Assembly (NCBI GenBank): GCA_951230915.1
Contig: OX579635.1
Location: 44,578,001-44,642,000 of the forward strand
DNA: 64,000 nt
Reading direction: 5' to 3'
From: Antitrichia curtipendula
Lineage: Eukaryota; Streptophyta; Bryopsida; Hypnales; Leucodontaceae
In this document: one piece after another, positions 22,621 through 36,617 of the stretch
Layout of the letters: the number at the start of each line of letters is the position of its first letter
How positions within the stretch are numbered: the stretch's first letter is position 1
Notes under the pieces: model-generated
Seen by the model: the letters and a program-made list of their open reading frames with translations, nothing else
Database searches by the model: none
Told to the model about the DNA's origin: nothing
Translations under genes and position numbers: made by a program

Positions 22621-24284
22621 TACTTTGGCTTTTTCGCTTTAATCAAATTTCTTTCTGCACTTTGTAATTTAATCCAACCAATAAGGTAACAGGTCCAGAA
22701 ATCGGCCACCTAAGAGCTGAAACTGAATTTTGGGAAGGCGAAACTTCTTGAAATATTTTTCAGTAAATTTTCCTTTAAAGAGAAGTGGATTTGGCATCTA
22801 ACCTAAGTCGTTTCATATTTTTTGGAGCTTTTTGAAATTAGTTATTAACTTTTGAAGCGAAAATTAGTTATTAAATTTTGAAGTTGAACTGGCATAGGGC
22901 TCCAAAATCGTCCACCCCTGAAATTACAGTGTTTGTACATCAGTGAAGGCTATGAAAAAACAACATGTACAAATTGTGTACATTTTACAAGTGGGCGGTT
23001 CTTAATGCCCGAACTATTCTCGAGCCTTCTACCTTATTACAGTTCATAACATTGTTAACTAGGCTTAGTGTTCTCTACCAAAAGAAGGATAATTCCCCAC
23101 AGATCCCTGACAGGCACTTTAGTTACAATAGGAACAAGTTCACTGGCTAGTTCATTGGTCCTTCATTTGTGATGTAGTGGCTCATGCGAATTTCGACAGA
23201 GGCAGACAACTCTAGATTGGTTGATTCAAGTAGTAACTTCAGTAAGTGGACATGTTGCAATGCTGGGGGGAGCAAAAGGGAACCCCCAATATTGGTAAAC
23301 AATGTTATGTTGGGCTTGAGTTAGGTTAACAAATGGATAGGAAGGACCATCCTAACTAACTAATCTCCAGGTAAAATATTCAATTTCTATCATTTTTTTT
23401 TACACAAATGAAACAAGATTTCATTGCTAAAATATTCAATTTGAACTTCGTTATGTTGTAGTGAAGAAAAGAAGGAGGTTATTTCTCAGGAATTCCAAAA
23501 CACTTGGTGCAAACATAACGATTTCTGCTCCAGCAATTTTCATAGGCCTGAGTGGAAGCTTTCCCTTAATCCTCTTCCGAGGTTGCCTCGTCTATGCGAA
23601 CTAGACTGAGTAGTATTTCATCTTGTTTTTTATTTCCACTGTTATTTGGAAGAAAAAAAATTGAACCATACTAAGGTAGAAACACCTACACCCTATCATT
23701 TAAGCAATTTTGTGATACATGATGAGCAGTACGAGGGGATGCATGTTTTTTCCTCTGTAGAAAGATAGGAAATATGAAGAATGCAATTTTTTCATAATTT
23801 TATTTCCAAAAATTGAAGTTATTGTGTTTTTGGGAAGCCAAAAAGTAATCCAAGATGTTTAGGATCTTCCAATTCTGATCATTCAAGAACTACTTTCCCG
23901 CTCATTACTTCCTATTTTCTTGCTCCTACTCCAAGACATGTGTCATCACCTAATTAGTTCCAACTTTGAAAAGGAAAAGAAACGCACTCCAAGATTTAAT
24001 TGGAAAGCTGTTCCAATCATGGAGTCTCCAAGAAAGTAAGGTCAGTTAACTCATAATAAACATGACTCATGATTAAGTGTACGGCAGTAATTGCATGTTT
24101 GTGATACGATTCTTGACTTGAGATGGGATTTTGCTCTGGAGTCTGGACTGAGGACGCTTGATTAGTGTGATGAGAAAAATTAATTAATTAATTTTGAAAT
24201 TCTGGAAGTACGTTAAAACGCTGACTTTTCTGTAATTTGGGTGCAAATGTTTCAACTGAAGAGTTTTTCCCAGTACGGTTTGCA
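22621..24284. other. R1 tail and inserted sequence
   Basis: No gene. The stretch 22755-22885 resembles 40905-41030: TTTTCAGTAAATTTT, then CATATTTTTTGGA and GAAATTA. 23680-24000 belongs to a dispersed repeat also at 27480-27775 and, inverted, at 51240-51530. 24030-24180 matches 33980-34130 (ATACGATTCTTGACTTG, TTTTGCTCTGGAGTCTGGA), the right edge of the triplicated unit. Confidence 0.55.
23387..23427 (-). mobile_element. Extremely 5'-truncated LINE insertion with target duplication
   Basis: A 41-bp insert contains T9 followed by ACACAAATGAAAC, then TTTCATTGC. On the minus strand this is a LINE-like 3' end running into poly(A). It is bracketed by a perfect 15-base direct repeat, TAAAATATTCAATTT, at 23372-23386 and 23428-23442, the expected target-site duplication of target-primed reverse transcription. 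The same 3' end motif occurs at 34138, 37933, 52230 and 63836. Confidence 0.8.
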
Positions 24285-25920
24285 ATTTCTAAGGGTGGGC
24301 ATGATCTCAGCACCGACTTCGTATCAGCCAAACACCAGACTGAACGTGAAGAAAGCCACCGTATGTGCGCTCAAGGCCCCAGAATCAGTGGAGTGCATCT
24401 CACTTGGTTTCCCAACCAAACGTGGAAGCAAACAGTGTGGGCAACGCGTGGCATGCTGTGCGTTCAATTTGAGAGCGAGAAGCCCCCCAAAGTAGCGTTT
24501 CCTCATTTGTATCTACAACTACTATTTGCGCAATAAGTGAGGAACTCAATTCGTCCTTGAATGGGTGAAATCCCAGCTATGGCCGTGCAAGGTGCACAAA
24601 TTCAGTGGCTCCCTCTGAGTGTCCGGAAACTAAATTTAGAGCAAATGAACAACAGTTACCATGTTCACCAAATGGCGCCATGTGTGGACAGGGGGACAGA
24701 GAATTTGAGCCTCGATCGACGTACCTAAAATGTTCTTTCGTACAACATAATTCTAATGCAAAGTGAACTCAAAAATAGGTAACGGCAAGAACAAACCAGG
24801 CTTCGATTGTACTCTCATGTCACAGTGGTCGGCAGCTTTGTCAAATGAGTATGTTTGGTACTTGGTAGCTCCCACCCTCTGGCTACAATCAGCATTAATC
24901 TTGGTTATTTCCACAAATAAACATAAAAATTGCCACTGTTTGCAAGTACTCACTCGGAATGGAAGTTAGCTAGTCCGCACCTCAAGGGTATCCAACATAT
25001 ATAGTAAACTGGATCCTGTGAAGGCGGCAATGGTGAAGCTAAAAACATTGATTGATTGCTAGCTATCACAAGGACATGTTTCTTGTTGAAAACGGAGGTT
25101 GGACTAGCTTCCTACAATACGTACGGTTTCATCGGACCTCTGTCATCAAAACCCGTGAGACGATTTCCTCAAGCAAGATTGAACGAACACAAGTTGAAAT
25201 TTGAGGTTCAATAATCGAGGTGTATTTTTTTGCACTAGCTTGAATGCTTCCTGGATCTCGATCTCTCATTGCGCATATTCTCAGCTTTGCAATCCATGAT
25301 CGACATTATTATTGCTTTCTGGAGCTTTCTAATTCTTTTTATTAATGTTGCCAAGCAAAAGAAAGAACTTTCGAGAAGGAGAGATTCAGGAGCCTATTTT
25401 TGCCAAGGGATTTCCCTTCACGCAATGCCCGTGCTTCATACGGAGTATCGTTTTGAATGTGCGCATTCCGACAGTAAAGTAACTCCAATTAAAAACACGA
25501 TTTGCATAATGCTCCGGGCCAAGGCAAGCCTCACAACGTCGTACCACGTCTGCGCAACGAGGCTGGTGTGAGGGATCCTATGAGCTCCATTTCATTTGCA
25601 TGAGATCAAACTCAAACTGGCTCCTAGTTCGGCCGGGGGCTGTAATGTACTGAACTCGTACGTTCATTTGTGTAAACAAGAAATTTAAAACAAAACCAAA
25701 AAAATGGTTCCTATTATAAAATAATTTCTCATGAAAAACATGGTTGAATCACTCAAATACAATCTTGAGCCTGAGAAGGAAAAACAAAACAAAACAACAT
25801 TGAAGCTCTTAATTTGTTTGCGCATGCCATGATTCCATGACCTCTAGATGTTTGAGTTCATCAGTTCCCTTGAAGAAATCCTCTCTCATAATTTGTCAAC
25901 CTCCGATTCAAAAAACAACT
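24285..25920. repeat. Segmental repeat copy R3 (diverged)
   Basis: Starts with AAGGGTGGGCATGATCTCAGCAC, parallel to R1 near 17112, and runs collinearly to GTCAACCTCCGATTCAAAAAAC, parallel to R1 near 18583. Many substitutions and indels separate it from R1 and R2. Weak similarity to R1 reappears at 26440-26600. No gene recognised. Confidence 0.75.
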
Positions 25921-28607
25921 AACGTAGAACATCCCATTGTGGTCGGATGACCCATAGTGGACACTTAGGGAATGACCTCATTATGGACTTTTTCAATTTG
26001 TGATATTTTGGCTTCAATGCATGTCTTACATGGCAATAATGGAGTGATTAGTGACTTCATTAGGAACTTCCAACTTTTCAATGTGGATTTATTGTAAGAA
26101 TTCACTTTTTAGGCCTTCCATGTTAGAAAATACTATGACTGCTTTAGGTGAGCAAAATGAGTATGATCAGGGATTCAGATTTTGTTGGTTCTAAGGTAGT
26201 CTATAGTCTCTTTGGGGCCATGATGCATTGGACACTTCAAAAATTCTTAGCAAATTCATACCTTGTCAAAAAAAAAACCATAATTTCAATTCCTCTCACT
26301 GTTTCTCACACTTGTACAACTGTGGGAAAAAATTTCAGCAGCCACATGAGGTCAAACTCCTAATTCTAACCACAATGGGTTGTTTTACCTTAATGCCCCT
26401 CCAAGAAAGTGTATCTTTGGAGGGCAAGAGTTGTGTTCTAAGAACTTTCTCATTTGGAATGAACATATATCCCCTAGTCAAATTTGTCAGTTAGTGGAGA
26501 GGGAAAAAGCCTATGGAGTTTGAAGATCCCATTGCACCATTTCATTAGCAGAGGATTCCAAAACACTTTGGTATTTTTCCTCTCTATAAACCACTCAGAG
26601 GAAATGCCCAATGTATTTTCCGGGCAGGTTTTGCACTGTCAGTAGTGCTTGATTATGCAGTGTTGTCACTGAAATTGGGCATTACTGATTTTACATCCAA
26701 CATCAAATTCTCATCCCAAATCTTCGTCCAATTTTGTTGATTTTTCTGTGACAATTTACGAGATCAATGACCCATATCGTCATGCATTGCACCAAATAAG
26801 CAGGTCTCCTCATCAAGCTCCGCCCTCCTCGTCAATTGATTATTTGGCACAATGCCCTCCTCTGCAGGCATTGCCCTACACAACTACAGTAACAAAAGGT
26901 TCACGTTGACCTCACATTCGAGACATTCAAGGATTGAATGCCGATTCTCACTAACTTAAATAGTGCATTCAACCACAGCTTCAATCTTCGCAAGGAAAAT
27001 GGCAAAGGTGAGACACACGCACCTTCGGAAGAGATTTCCATTGTGACCCAACGTGTTTCATCATTTTTGCCTGTGATCCTTGAAGTTGTTTTTTCTTCTT
27101 AAACAATTGAATTGCGAGTACCACTAACTCAGTGTCTGTAACAGCGTGGGTGGCTGGCTCACTGTCGTACATTGGACATGCAAATGGAGGTTCAAAAGGA
27201 AAAGGAAAAGGAGAGCTGCAAGAGTGGCGTTGGAAGGGAGCAACAGTTGACGTCTTAGTGACGGACACAACCAGGGCTCACCTCGGAACCCACGCCCGCT
27301 TACGCCACATGAGACTTTTTCTTAAAAATTTCCCTTGTTCTCCCATCCAAAGTGGATGATTTAGGTTTATTTTTTGAAGTGCAACCGTACTTACACATAG
27401 AAGTTGTTTCTTCTAGGCTTTGGATGAATTTCATTGGTATAAAATTATTGGGATGGAATGGGATGTGCACCACTATCATTTTGAACAATACTATGATAGA
27501 ACCATCCATAGTCGACCATTTAAGCGATTCCACACATGTTCTAATAAAAGCAATAGAAGGCAATGTAAACTTATTGCCATGTAGAAAGATAGAAATGATG
27601 ATCATTGCCCATTTTTTGTGATTTTTTTCTTTAAAATGAAATTACTATAAGTTTTGGAAGACAAAAGTTGGCCTCGATCCATTCTGAGTACATAAATAGT
27701 CATCCAATTCCAATCATTCTATAACTACTTTCCCACTCAATATTTCCTACTTTCTTGCTCACTAACAGTAGGACTTGCACCCTACAGGTTGGATATGCAT
27801 CCTTGGTTGGCAATGGGTAGTTGTACCATAACATGTGATAATTGTGTTTGAAGGATCACCAAGACATTTTCACTCAGCCACTTGGCTTGTAATATTACTT
27901 TAATTACTTTAAAAAAACATGCCCAAAGATGCATAAGGAAGATTTTTGAAGTGGATTCTATGTTCACATCATTTGCATTCTTCAATGCAGGGGGATGAAG
28001 GTAAGGGATGTAAATAAGTACTAGTAGGAAGTAAGTATTTGAACACAAAGCAATTGTAGTGCCAATAGAATTTGTTATTAAAGTAAGTGAAAAATACGTA
28101 AATAACCAATTTTGTGTATTGTTGTATGTCCATTAATGGATCTTGGTTTAAGGATATCAAACAAACAATCTTTTGGTCCAAGTATTCAAGTAAGGTCCTA
28201 AAGTAGGAACATCCCAAACCATGCCATTTTTTTTTACCATGGACCATTTTTATTATTGGACTTGCAAAAATCTAATTTTTATTTTCATTTGGCAAATGAT
28301 CAAAGATTTCAATGCACCAATGTGATCATCAAGGAATGGTACATATTGATTAATGCAATGTACACAGTGTGATCATCTCATCAAATGGTTCTTTTAGATA
28401 TCATTGTTCACTAGCCCAAACCATATGCATTTAGGGATTGTGATAATTCTTCCTTGGATGCCTAGAAGTGAATTTTGTTTAATGTATAGAGAGTCGTTGG
28501 CTGTTTGGGAAGTTGTAATGCTAGTGTCATTGATTGACTAGGAAGTTGATATGCTAGAGGGCTTCCGCTTTCTGGAGGAGCAAAAGGGACCCCCCAACAA
28601 TATATGG
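25921..28607. other. Unassigned sequence between R3 and R2
   Basis: No supported gene. Frames at 26981-27268 (-) and 27132-27359 (+) stay open in a GC-richer patch, but no domain is recognised and neither shows convincing exon borders. The stretch 27480-27775 belongs to a dispersed repeat (see 51240-51530). Around 28560-28600 a GGAGCAAAAGGGACCCCCC motif is shared with 23268-23290 and, inverted, with 43785-43820. Confidence 0.45.
27480..27775 (+). repeat. Dispersed repeat, copy 2
   Basis: Similar to 23680-24000 in the same direction and to 51240-51530 in reverse. Shared landmarks are ATGATAGAACCATCCATAGTCG, then GAAAGATAGAAATGATG, then GGAAGACAAAAGTTGGCCTC and ATAACTACTTTCCCACTC, in that order. 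Element class unknown. Confidence 0.65.
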
Positions 28608-28611
28608 TTAA

Positions 28612-28690
28612 CTCCTAAATGATTTGGACTATGTTTTCACCAAAAATGCTCCAAAACTATCATTTCTAGGACAAGTACCAAATTTTAGAA
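28612..28690. mobile_element. Fragment of TTAA-family element end
   Basis: After TTAA at 28608-28611 the sequence reads CTCCTAAATG, then TTTTCACCAAAAATGCTCCA and AAACTATCATTT. This mirrors the right terminus of the element at 36618-37541. Homology stops near 28690, just before R2 starts. Confidence 0.6.
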
Positions 28691-28705
28691 AAATAAAACA
28701 TTCAT

Positions 28706-31700
28706 TGACGTCTACGTCACACGAACATACAGATAGCATGTGCAAATACCCTTGATGCTTCCTCTCAATGAGGTAACCCTAATAACATGAATATTGTATC
28801 CAATGCACTCAAACCTCTCTTGCGGTCTCCTCCGTGAGTAACTATGAAGTCTTTCCATGTCCTCAACATTTTCAAGGGTGGGCATGCTCTCAGCACAGAC
28901 TTCGTATTGATCAGACAAATTGCAGAAACGTGAAGTGAAGAAACCGATCGATGTGCGGTAACAGCCCCAGAACATGAGCATCTCTTGGTCACCACCCAAA
29001 CGAAATTGAAGGAGCGAAACAGTGTGGGCAACGCGCGACATGCATTCATGCGTTCAATTTGAGAGCGATGAAGAAGCCCAACCGTTTCCTCATTTGTGTC
29101 TAGCTACGTACTATTTGCGCAATAAGTGAGAAACCCAATTCGTGAAATCCCATGCCAGCTATGGGCGAGCAAGGTGCAGAAGTTACATGGCTCCTTCTCT
29201 GTGTCCGGAAACTGGATTTAGAGTAAAGGAAGAGCAGTTTCCATGCTCACCAAATGGCGCCACGAGCGGCCCGGCCCTCAGAACTGGGAATCCAAGTTTC
29301 GACTTACTACAGTGCCCAGTATGATGCTCATGCGTGCGACATGTCCAATGCAAATTAAAACTCAAAATAGAAATTTTCATCAATCGCATGAACAGAACAC
29401 GAACCTCAATTGTAAACTCGTATCACACTGGTCGCCAAATGAGCATGTTTGATAGATCCATCCACTCAAATGAACATGAATGGTACAATCCACAAACGCA
29501 AACTTGCCACTGTATGCAAGTAGAATCACTCAGGATGGAAGCTAGCACACATCCCAAGCTGGGGTATCCAACATAAATAGTCTGAAACTAAAATATTGCT
29601 ATCACAAACTGTACAAGATGCTCCTTAGTTTGTAACTGAAATGGTGTTTCCCGCGGTCCGGTATCTCAGCACCACTCCAAACCCCGTGCGGATTTCTTAA
29701 ATAAGTATGAGCACCGGTTGAAATTTAGGTTCAATAATTAATCGAGGGAGGAGTATATTTGCACCAACTTGCGCATATTCGCAGGTCAGGTTCTATTTCT
29801 TCTGGAGCTGCCTTAGTTGGTTCATAACAACGAGAATGCGTGCCATTCGTGCCATTATTAATGCTGGAGCTTCTTTTATTCTCGTAAATTATGTTGACTC
29901 AAAAAGAAAGATCTTTCATGCGGAGAGATTCTGGAGTCTATAATGAGAGGATCCCTTTATAATATGCCTGTGCTTGATATTATTTTGAATGCATTCGGAC
30001 AGTGAAGTAATTCTGTTAAAAACACGAATTGTATGTTCCATAGCAAGGCAAGCCTCACACCATTGTACAGATGTTGAACGTTATCACAAGGAGGCCGGTG
30101 CGAGGTATCCTACGAGCTCCACATCATGTGCAAGATTCCAAATTCAAGCTGGTTCCTGGTACAAAATCAATTCTCCGGAAAAGAAATATATGGGGTGAAT
30201 TACTTGGGAATACAACCCTGTTTCGTTTTTTCAAGACATTGTTGAGCTCTTGATTTGTTTGTGCATGCCGTAATTCCATGATCTCCAGATACTTGGGGGG
30301 GTCATTTCCCTTGAAGAATTCCACTCTCATTTGTCAACCTCTGATTAAAAAATAACAATGCTCCTTGAAACAGATGTATCCCAATGCTCCTCAAATTATG
30401 TGTATTGCATATCACAATCCAAGATTGGTTGATCAGATTCTGATAAATCAGTAAAAGTCTACAGAAGCCAATTCTACAAACGTTTTCCATTCATGTTTTT
30501 TCGTCAGATCTTGCAGATTTAGTACATAATGTGGAACACTTGTAGACGACGATTTTAGGTCATTCGAGTTTTTCGACTTTTTGAATTCACAAGAAATGTT
30601 TTACTTCATTGACTTTGGATTCAATCATGAATCTTTCATGAAGAACCCTGATGGTTGTATGCTTCTCACTTCTCTCCATCTGAATGAATGGGAATTGCAA
30701 TCTCCATTCGAATGAATCCTCCCATAAATCATCACTTTCATCAAATTGCTTCAAACCTGAATCAATGACATCAACAATCAATGACAGGAGGAGCGTGCAC
30801 AGAAAATGCACTGGAGCAAGCATCTATTTTTTTGTGCCAAGACGATAACGAAAGGATGAAGTGCAACAAAATAAGGATAAAGTTCAGGATAGTCACAAAT
30901 AAGTTCATGGAATTTATGCTATGACTACCTTATTTTTTAAGTTTTTTTCTTTTTGCCTCCTCTTTTCATAATTTGAAAGTGGATTTCAATTGCCCTATCA
31001 TATGTTTTTCTTTTTGAAACACAAGGGACGAGACTCCATTCCTAAAAGCGAAACCACTACTGTAGGTGAGAAGCTCGGCGAAGCCATGGCACCGACCGTC
31101 TGATTGGAGCTTTCCAAAAACTGTCAGGCGCCCGAAGGATGAACGACGAGGATGGAAGTTCGGCGCTGCGGTCGCCCGCAGTCCCACCTCGCTTTTCCCA
31201 ATTTAGAGAGTCCCTTTGGAGCCATAGCCTTAAAATAAATTCAATTGAACTGCATTCACTGGGCACATTCAAATTATTGCCCAACGTCGAAATTCAAGAC
31301 TCAATCATCTTCCATCATGCGCTGCATGCACGTTGAATTGCAGCAACAGGGAGCGTATCGGGCTCACGAATCGAGGTCAGCATTTTTAAATTTGAACTGT
31401 TCCATAGCCTGCCTTGATGGCGCTAGCTACCTCAAGGTCAACTGCAATTAACTCTAGAAAGTCCACATTATTGCTGGAGCCAATTCAAACTTTGTGATGG
31501 ACGGAAGTTTCTTCACACAATCCGTCTTGTTTCTTTTCTAGCTTTTTGAAAGCCACGAACTTAAACCAGACACAAGCAATCAATCAAGGGTCCAAAGTCA
31601 TGCCACCAGAGCCACGCGCGCACACCACAGAGGTCGCGAGACACTGTATTCAACTCCCGCCAGGTATGGCGATGAGTCCAATGCCGATAATTACATCTCG

Positions 31701-34130
31701 GGAAGCCAACAGCATGCACCCTGCTGCGTTCAAAATTCGGATGGGCATTTCACATGCATCTTGATTTTTCCAACATTTATTAATGGGAATTCCATTCAAA
31801 TGTTCAAATGGTGGAGGTGCATGCTGTGGAAATTTTCAAGTGAAGCTCCGCCAGACGATGGCGTCAATTGCATTGAAAGATTCCAGTCACTCAATTATAC
31901 TCCTGAATAAAATACATCTAAATGGAAAGGAGGCGGGAATTCCAACTCCAGCGGCGATTGCGTGCTCACTATCTCGCCTACCTCTCAGTGTTACCAAGAT
32001 TCCTAGAGCATATTCCATCGCTGGATGGTCATATTCGGTACCTTGCGGGAGGGGAAGGTCCAAATTCCACAGATACTTTCAGTTTCGGTGAGTAATAATC
32101 CAAAAAAGATCACCAGTATTTTATTGAATTTCCAAGTCGGGTTTTGAACTTTCCTGTTGATCCCTTTTCCAGACCCGTTCCCACTGACGGACGGACCACA
32201 GAGACCCGCAAAACGTGCTCACGTCGGTCGAAGAAATCGTCATGTGGCTGGTGGGGACACCAGAGTAAGAAAGACCTCCGGAAAGGCAGTTCAAGCACCC
32301 TACTGGCGTTAGAGGCAGACGAGGAGATTCGTCACCTTGCAATTGGCGGCATTCTGGGAACTTCGCTAGAGGGATATCAGATATTCAGATGACGGACCGG
32401 ACGCTGCCGTGGCGGCTGCAATTTCACCTGCAATCTTGATAAGGAGGTCAAAATTCTTTTTACAAACCGAAAACAGCCAGGATTCCGCAAAAACGGACCG
32501 AGAGCAACCGCAACCGGAATCCAAACCCAATTGGCGGAATAGTCGAATCTGACGGCTCTGGCCATTGGAACCGCGCGCTTTTTCCTGGTACGTGCCTACA
32601 AGTCAGAAGCCCACGCCGCTCTGCCCTATATCCATGGCCGTCGGTGGTCCCCAAGAACCTCCAAAGACGAACGAATTGCTTGCTGTTTGAACAGTTTGAA
32701 TTGCAGGTCCCACTGCCGACGAAGCAGATTGCGTATGTAAAGCGCATCGGTGACCTCCTTCATGGCATCCGATTAATGGTCCAGCAAGCAAGCTGCAGGA
32801 CCTTCCACTTCAGCTTCCAGCTTCCACCTCCACCCCCACCCCTACCCGAGGAATTTTCTATTGCATAGCTACGCCTTGACCAATTTCTGCCGATCCCTAC
32901 TTCAGCAACTTCCCATCTTACCTCCACCAACTGTTGCCCAGACATGTGATGCAAGTTTTGGAATCCTGGAATCAGAATCCTTCATTGCAACAATTATCTG
33001 CCCAGCTGTCTGGCCACCTCAGCATCGCAAGTCAAACGCTGATCAAAACTTCGGTATTTTGTGCCCCCACTTCAAACGTCCGACACCGAATAGGATCCTG
33101 TTCTACATCCAATTTCCTTCTCCGCCACAGTGCAGCTTCGTGCCGATGATCCATGATCCTCCAAATTCATATTCATTCCGTGCACGAATCGAATTGACTG
33201 GAATTGAAATTGCTGAGTGTCTGCAAAATGGTGAGCACCCATGTGAAAGAACTGATGAATCACTTGTCAACGTACGTTCGTCAAACCCAAATGTTTAAAA
33301 AATTCGAGAGCTCCAAAACGTGGCTCGAAAACTGTGTTTTTTACATGACGAAGCGATCAGATATGGGGCTGCCCTTTTCGCCTCGGGATGTCACTCACGG
33401 TAAAGAATTGGTTCCTCGTTTTCCCCGAGGTAATTAGGTACAAATTTCGAGCTTCAGTTCGCCTCCAAATTTGGGCCTCTCACGAAGACGGCTGGTAAGT
33501 AGCACTACAGCATAGACTGCGTATTAACTGGAGTCCCATTTGGAGACTGTCCAGCGGCTGAGATTGGCTCCAACTGTGTGGCCCACGGCGGACCTTTCGG
33601 GATCACCCAGTTCGCCCAATTGGGCCAACTGAACAACAGTCTGAACTCACCAATAGGGCCCTCGTCACTTTTGGAGGAACTTTTGCTTTTCCAAATTTCC
33701 AAAAAATCTTCGGCACCAACACTTGTAATCTGATCGAATCAACATAATATAATTGAGCCAATGGGGCATGAGACCGACCGCGGCGGATAGACCCGCCGGA
33801 CGAATCCAACCAACCTGTTGTTAAATATTTGAATTCCGTTCTTTGGAAAAATATATATTTATGTTTAATTTGAACAAGAGCAGCTGTGTGAAAATCGTTT
33901 GTAAGTTTACCTGCACACAGATTTTTGTACACAATAGTAATGTGTCTGGATCAAGGGATCGGGGGAGTCTCCAAAAAAGTAAAGTAAATCATAAGCATGA
34001 CTCATCATGAAGTGTGCAGCAGTAAATGCATGTTTGTTTGATACGATTCTTGACTTGGGATAAGATTTTGCTCTGGAGTCTGGAGGACTCTTGATTATCG
34101 TAGTGTGATGAGAAAAAAAAATTGATTTTT
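28706..34130. repeat. Segmental repeat copy R2
   Basis: Collinear with R1. The left end (GTCTACGTCACACGAACAT) parallels 16951. The main homology ends near 33670, with a short right-edge match 33980-34130 to 24030-24180. It lacks the 790-bp block of R1. The core 32420-33200 is almost identical to R1. Between 33670 and 33980 the copies differ. No gene or RNA was recognised. Confidence 0.85.
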
Positions 34131-34230
34131 GTGTTGCTTTGTTTTGACACAAATAAAATCCTTCACTTCCATTCCAAGAATAAAATACAACAAACCCAGC
34201 CGAAATACAATACGAACTGGGGAGCTAGAG
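34131..34230 (-). mobile_element. LINE-like 3' end remnant
   Basis: TTTGTTTTGACACAAATAAAATCC, read on the minus strand, is the shared 3' end motif running into an imperfect A-rich tail. The downstream (5') extent is unclear. Confidence 0.4.
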
Positions 34231-34598
34231 TGAGAAGAGAGTGGAAAGAAAAAGTTCTAATTTCTTTTAAGTAAAAGGATTTCTTGGGAGTAATCGCTGA
34301 TGAATTTTTGGCAAACAATCTACCGTAGTGCAAGTCACTTTCTGTGAATGATGCTGGCTTGATTTTACGGCTACAACTGAACTCATTTGCAGGTGGGCGT
34401 TGTTATAAATGACGCACCTACTCAGAGATGGAAATCACATGCATCAGTCCAATTTCACTGTTAATTAGGAGGATCCGATCTCTCTCAAACGGGTGTATCC
34501 GATCACAGCACCTGCAAGGAGGACATTCAGAAGTAGACTGCCATCACGTCACTAGACTTTTCAAGTCTGTGTGTGTTGTCAGCAACGACACAAAGTTA

Positions 34599-34600
<2 letters not shown>

Positions 34601-34644
<44 letters not shown>
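34601..34644. repeat. (AT)22 microsatellite
   Basis: Uninterrupted AT dinucleotide run of 44 bases, likely length-polymorphic. Confidence 0.98.
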
Positions 34645-34649
<5 letters not shown>

Positions 34650-36613
34650 CATGCGTGGATAGGATATTGTGTGCTTACCAACGTGGCACTGGCTTAAATG
34701 CAGTGACATCGCACTTTTAGAACCAATCCAGATTCCTTATCCAGTACTAACGTATAGTTGATCAGTTCCATGTTCTCCATAAACGAAGAAAGGTCGGTTT
34801 GCAGGTTTCGAATTTTGAAAAAGTAGGTTCAAATGCGGTTTAATGTCCTCCACAAATCCGACAGTTTACTATTTCAGGACTTCATCATGCCAAATTTGAA
34901 CTTTAAGAGAAGTCTGACGTTGTCAGTGTCCCGAAGTTTGATAGGACCAATACAAAAATCTTGAACATTTGAAATCCTTTATTTGTGTCAAGAAAAAACA
35001 AAGAACAAAAAAAGAAAAATCTTTATCATTTGTTTCTGAGTAGACGGATACAGATAAGCTTAGATGTTGTTGAATTGGCCTTCAGATCATTCCTCGGTGG
35101 ATCTAGTGGACAGCCTGCAGTGCTTCAAACGCCACCAAGAAAACTTCCTTGGCTCACACTGAACGCCACTCTGATAAATCATGCAGCAATCCTATGAGAC
35201 TTTAAGGTAGCACGACCTAAACCCTAACACCAGTCGTTTATTGACATCTAAAAAAAACGACCTAAATCCAAGCGCAATTGGACCCAAAGTCGACAAGTGG
35301 GGCTCAAAGAAGTTGTCAGTGGATCTTGCATTTGGCCAATCTCCCCAAGTGAGATCCAAGCTTAGAGTGTGTCGCTTTTGGGTGTTTCCGTGCCCACTTT
35401 GGTGTTGGTCTAGTGTCCACATTGGTTCACTTTTAGAGCTAGGTAGGACGTCCATAGAGAGACAGGGTTCTAAAAGTGTTCTCTAACATGCACAATAGGG
35501 GCCAATGAACTTGCAAGCTTTTAGATATTGTCGAGATTAGGGGAACTTCATGAGCCCTTTGTATGCTAAAAAATCGGAATAGGATTTTAGATTTTAAATT
35601 GCGTTGGAATCACGCTAAAGTCTACTTCATCGTCATTATAAATTCGGAACGCCATGAAATCAAGTTCGTGCACCCTTTTACTCATTGAGGGCTTTCCAAC
35701 GATACAAAAGGGTTTGGTATTTTGTGTACATTATTTACCATCTAATGTTGCCTTCACAATTGCTGTAGAGATACTTGATCCCATACCACTTGAATTGCTC
35801 GTATGATTTCTTTTTTGTTCTTCACCTCGTTGCAAAAAATCTTTGACTATGAATCTTCTAAAGGTTCTTTGACTATGCCATAATTGGTAGATAGTACATA
35901 AAAGAAATCCAAACTGTTGTATGATTTTTTTAATTATTGTTTTTTCACTTGTTTATGAAGTTTGAAGTGCACTTCATTGCAATTCCAAAGTGATTTGCAG
36001 TTTCAAAATCGGTTCATCTTTTAGCATACTAGAACTTTTTGAAGTTGCTGAATTTTTTAGTGAAAACTAACTTAAAATTTTGTAAGTTAATTGGACACCA
36101 CTATATAGTAGCTACATTTTGCTCTCTTTGATGTACCAGTTGCATTTTTCAAAGTACCAACAATGAACATATCAAGAGATGGACACTTTCAAAGACTTGT
36201 GTGATTTCTACTTCAAAATTCTATAACTAATTCAATGAAAGTCTAAGAAATATGAACTTGTTTAGTTTAGATGCCAATTCTATTTTTCTTTCAGGAAAAT
36301 TTACCAATTTTTTTTTCAAAAAGTCACCACCACCACTATAATTTCAAATCATTTCTTAATTAGGCACTTTTAGCTCTTAATTAGGCACATTGAACCTCCT
36401 ATCTCATCATTGGAATTCTTGGTCAACTTTCTTCCTGTGGAGAGTCAATAATTACATATATAAAACAAAGACATTTTTTGTTGTCTTATGTATTTGTAGG
36501 TACACAATGTAACTATAAATTGAATCATAAACACACATAATTACAGCATTGTAATCCTTAAAATGAGGTAAATCTTCTTTCCAATAATATAAAGATGTGT
36601 GATAATATATAAT
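34645..36613. other. Intergenic sequence without recognised features
   Basis: No coding region supported. A telomere-like CTAAACCCTAACAC motif is present at about 35218. The remainder is AT-rich. Confidence 0.5.
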
Positions 36614-36617
36614 TTAA

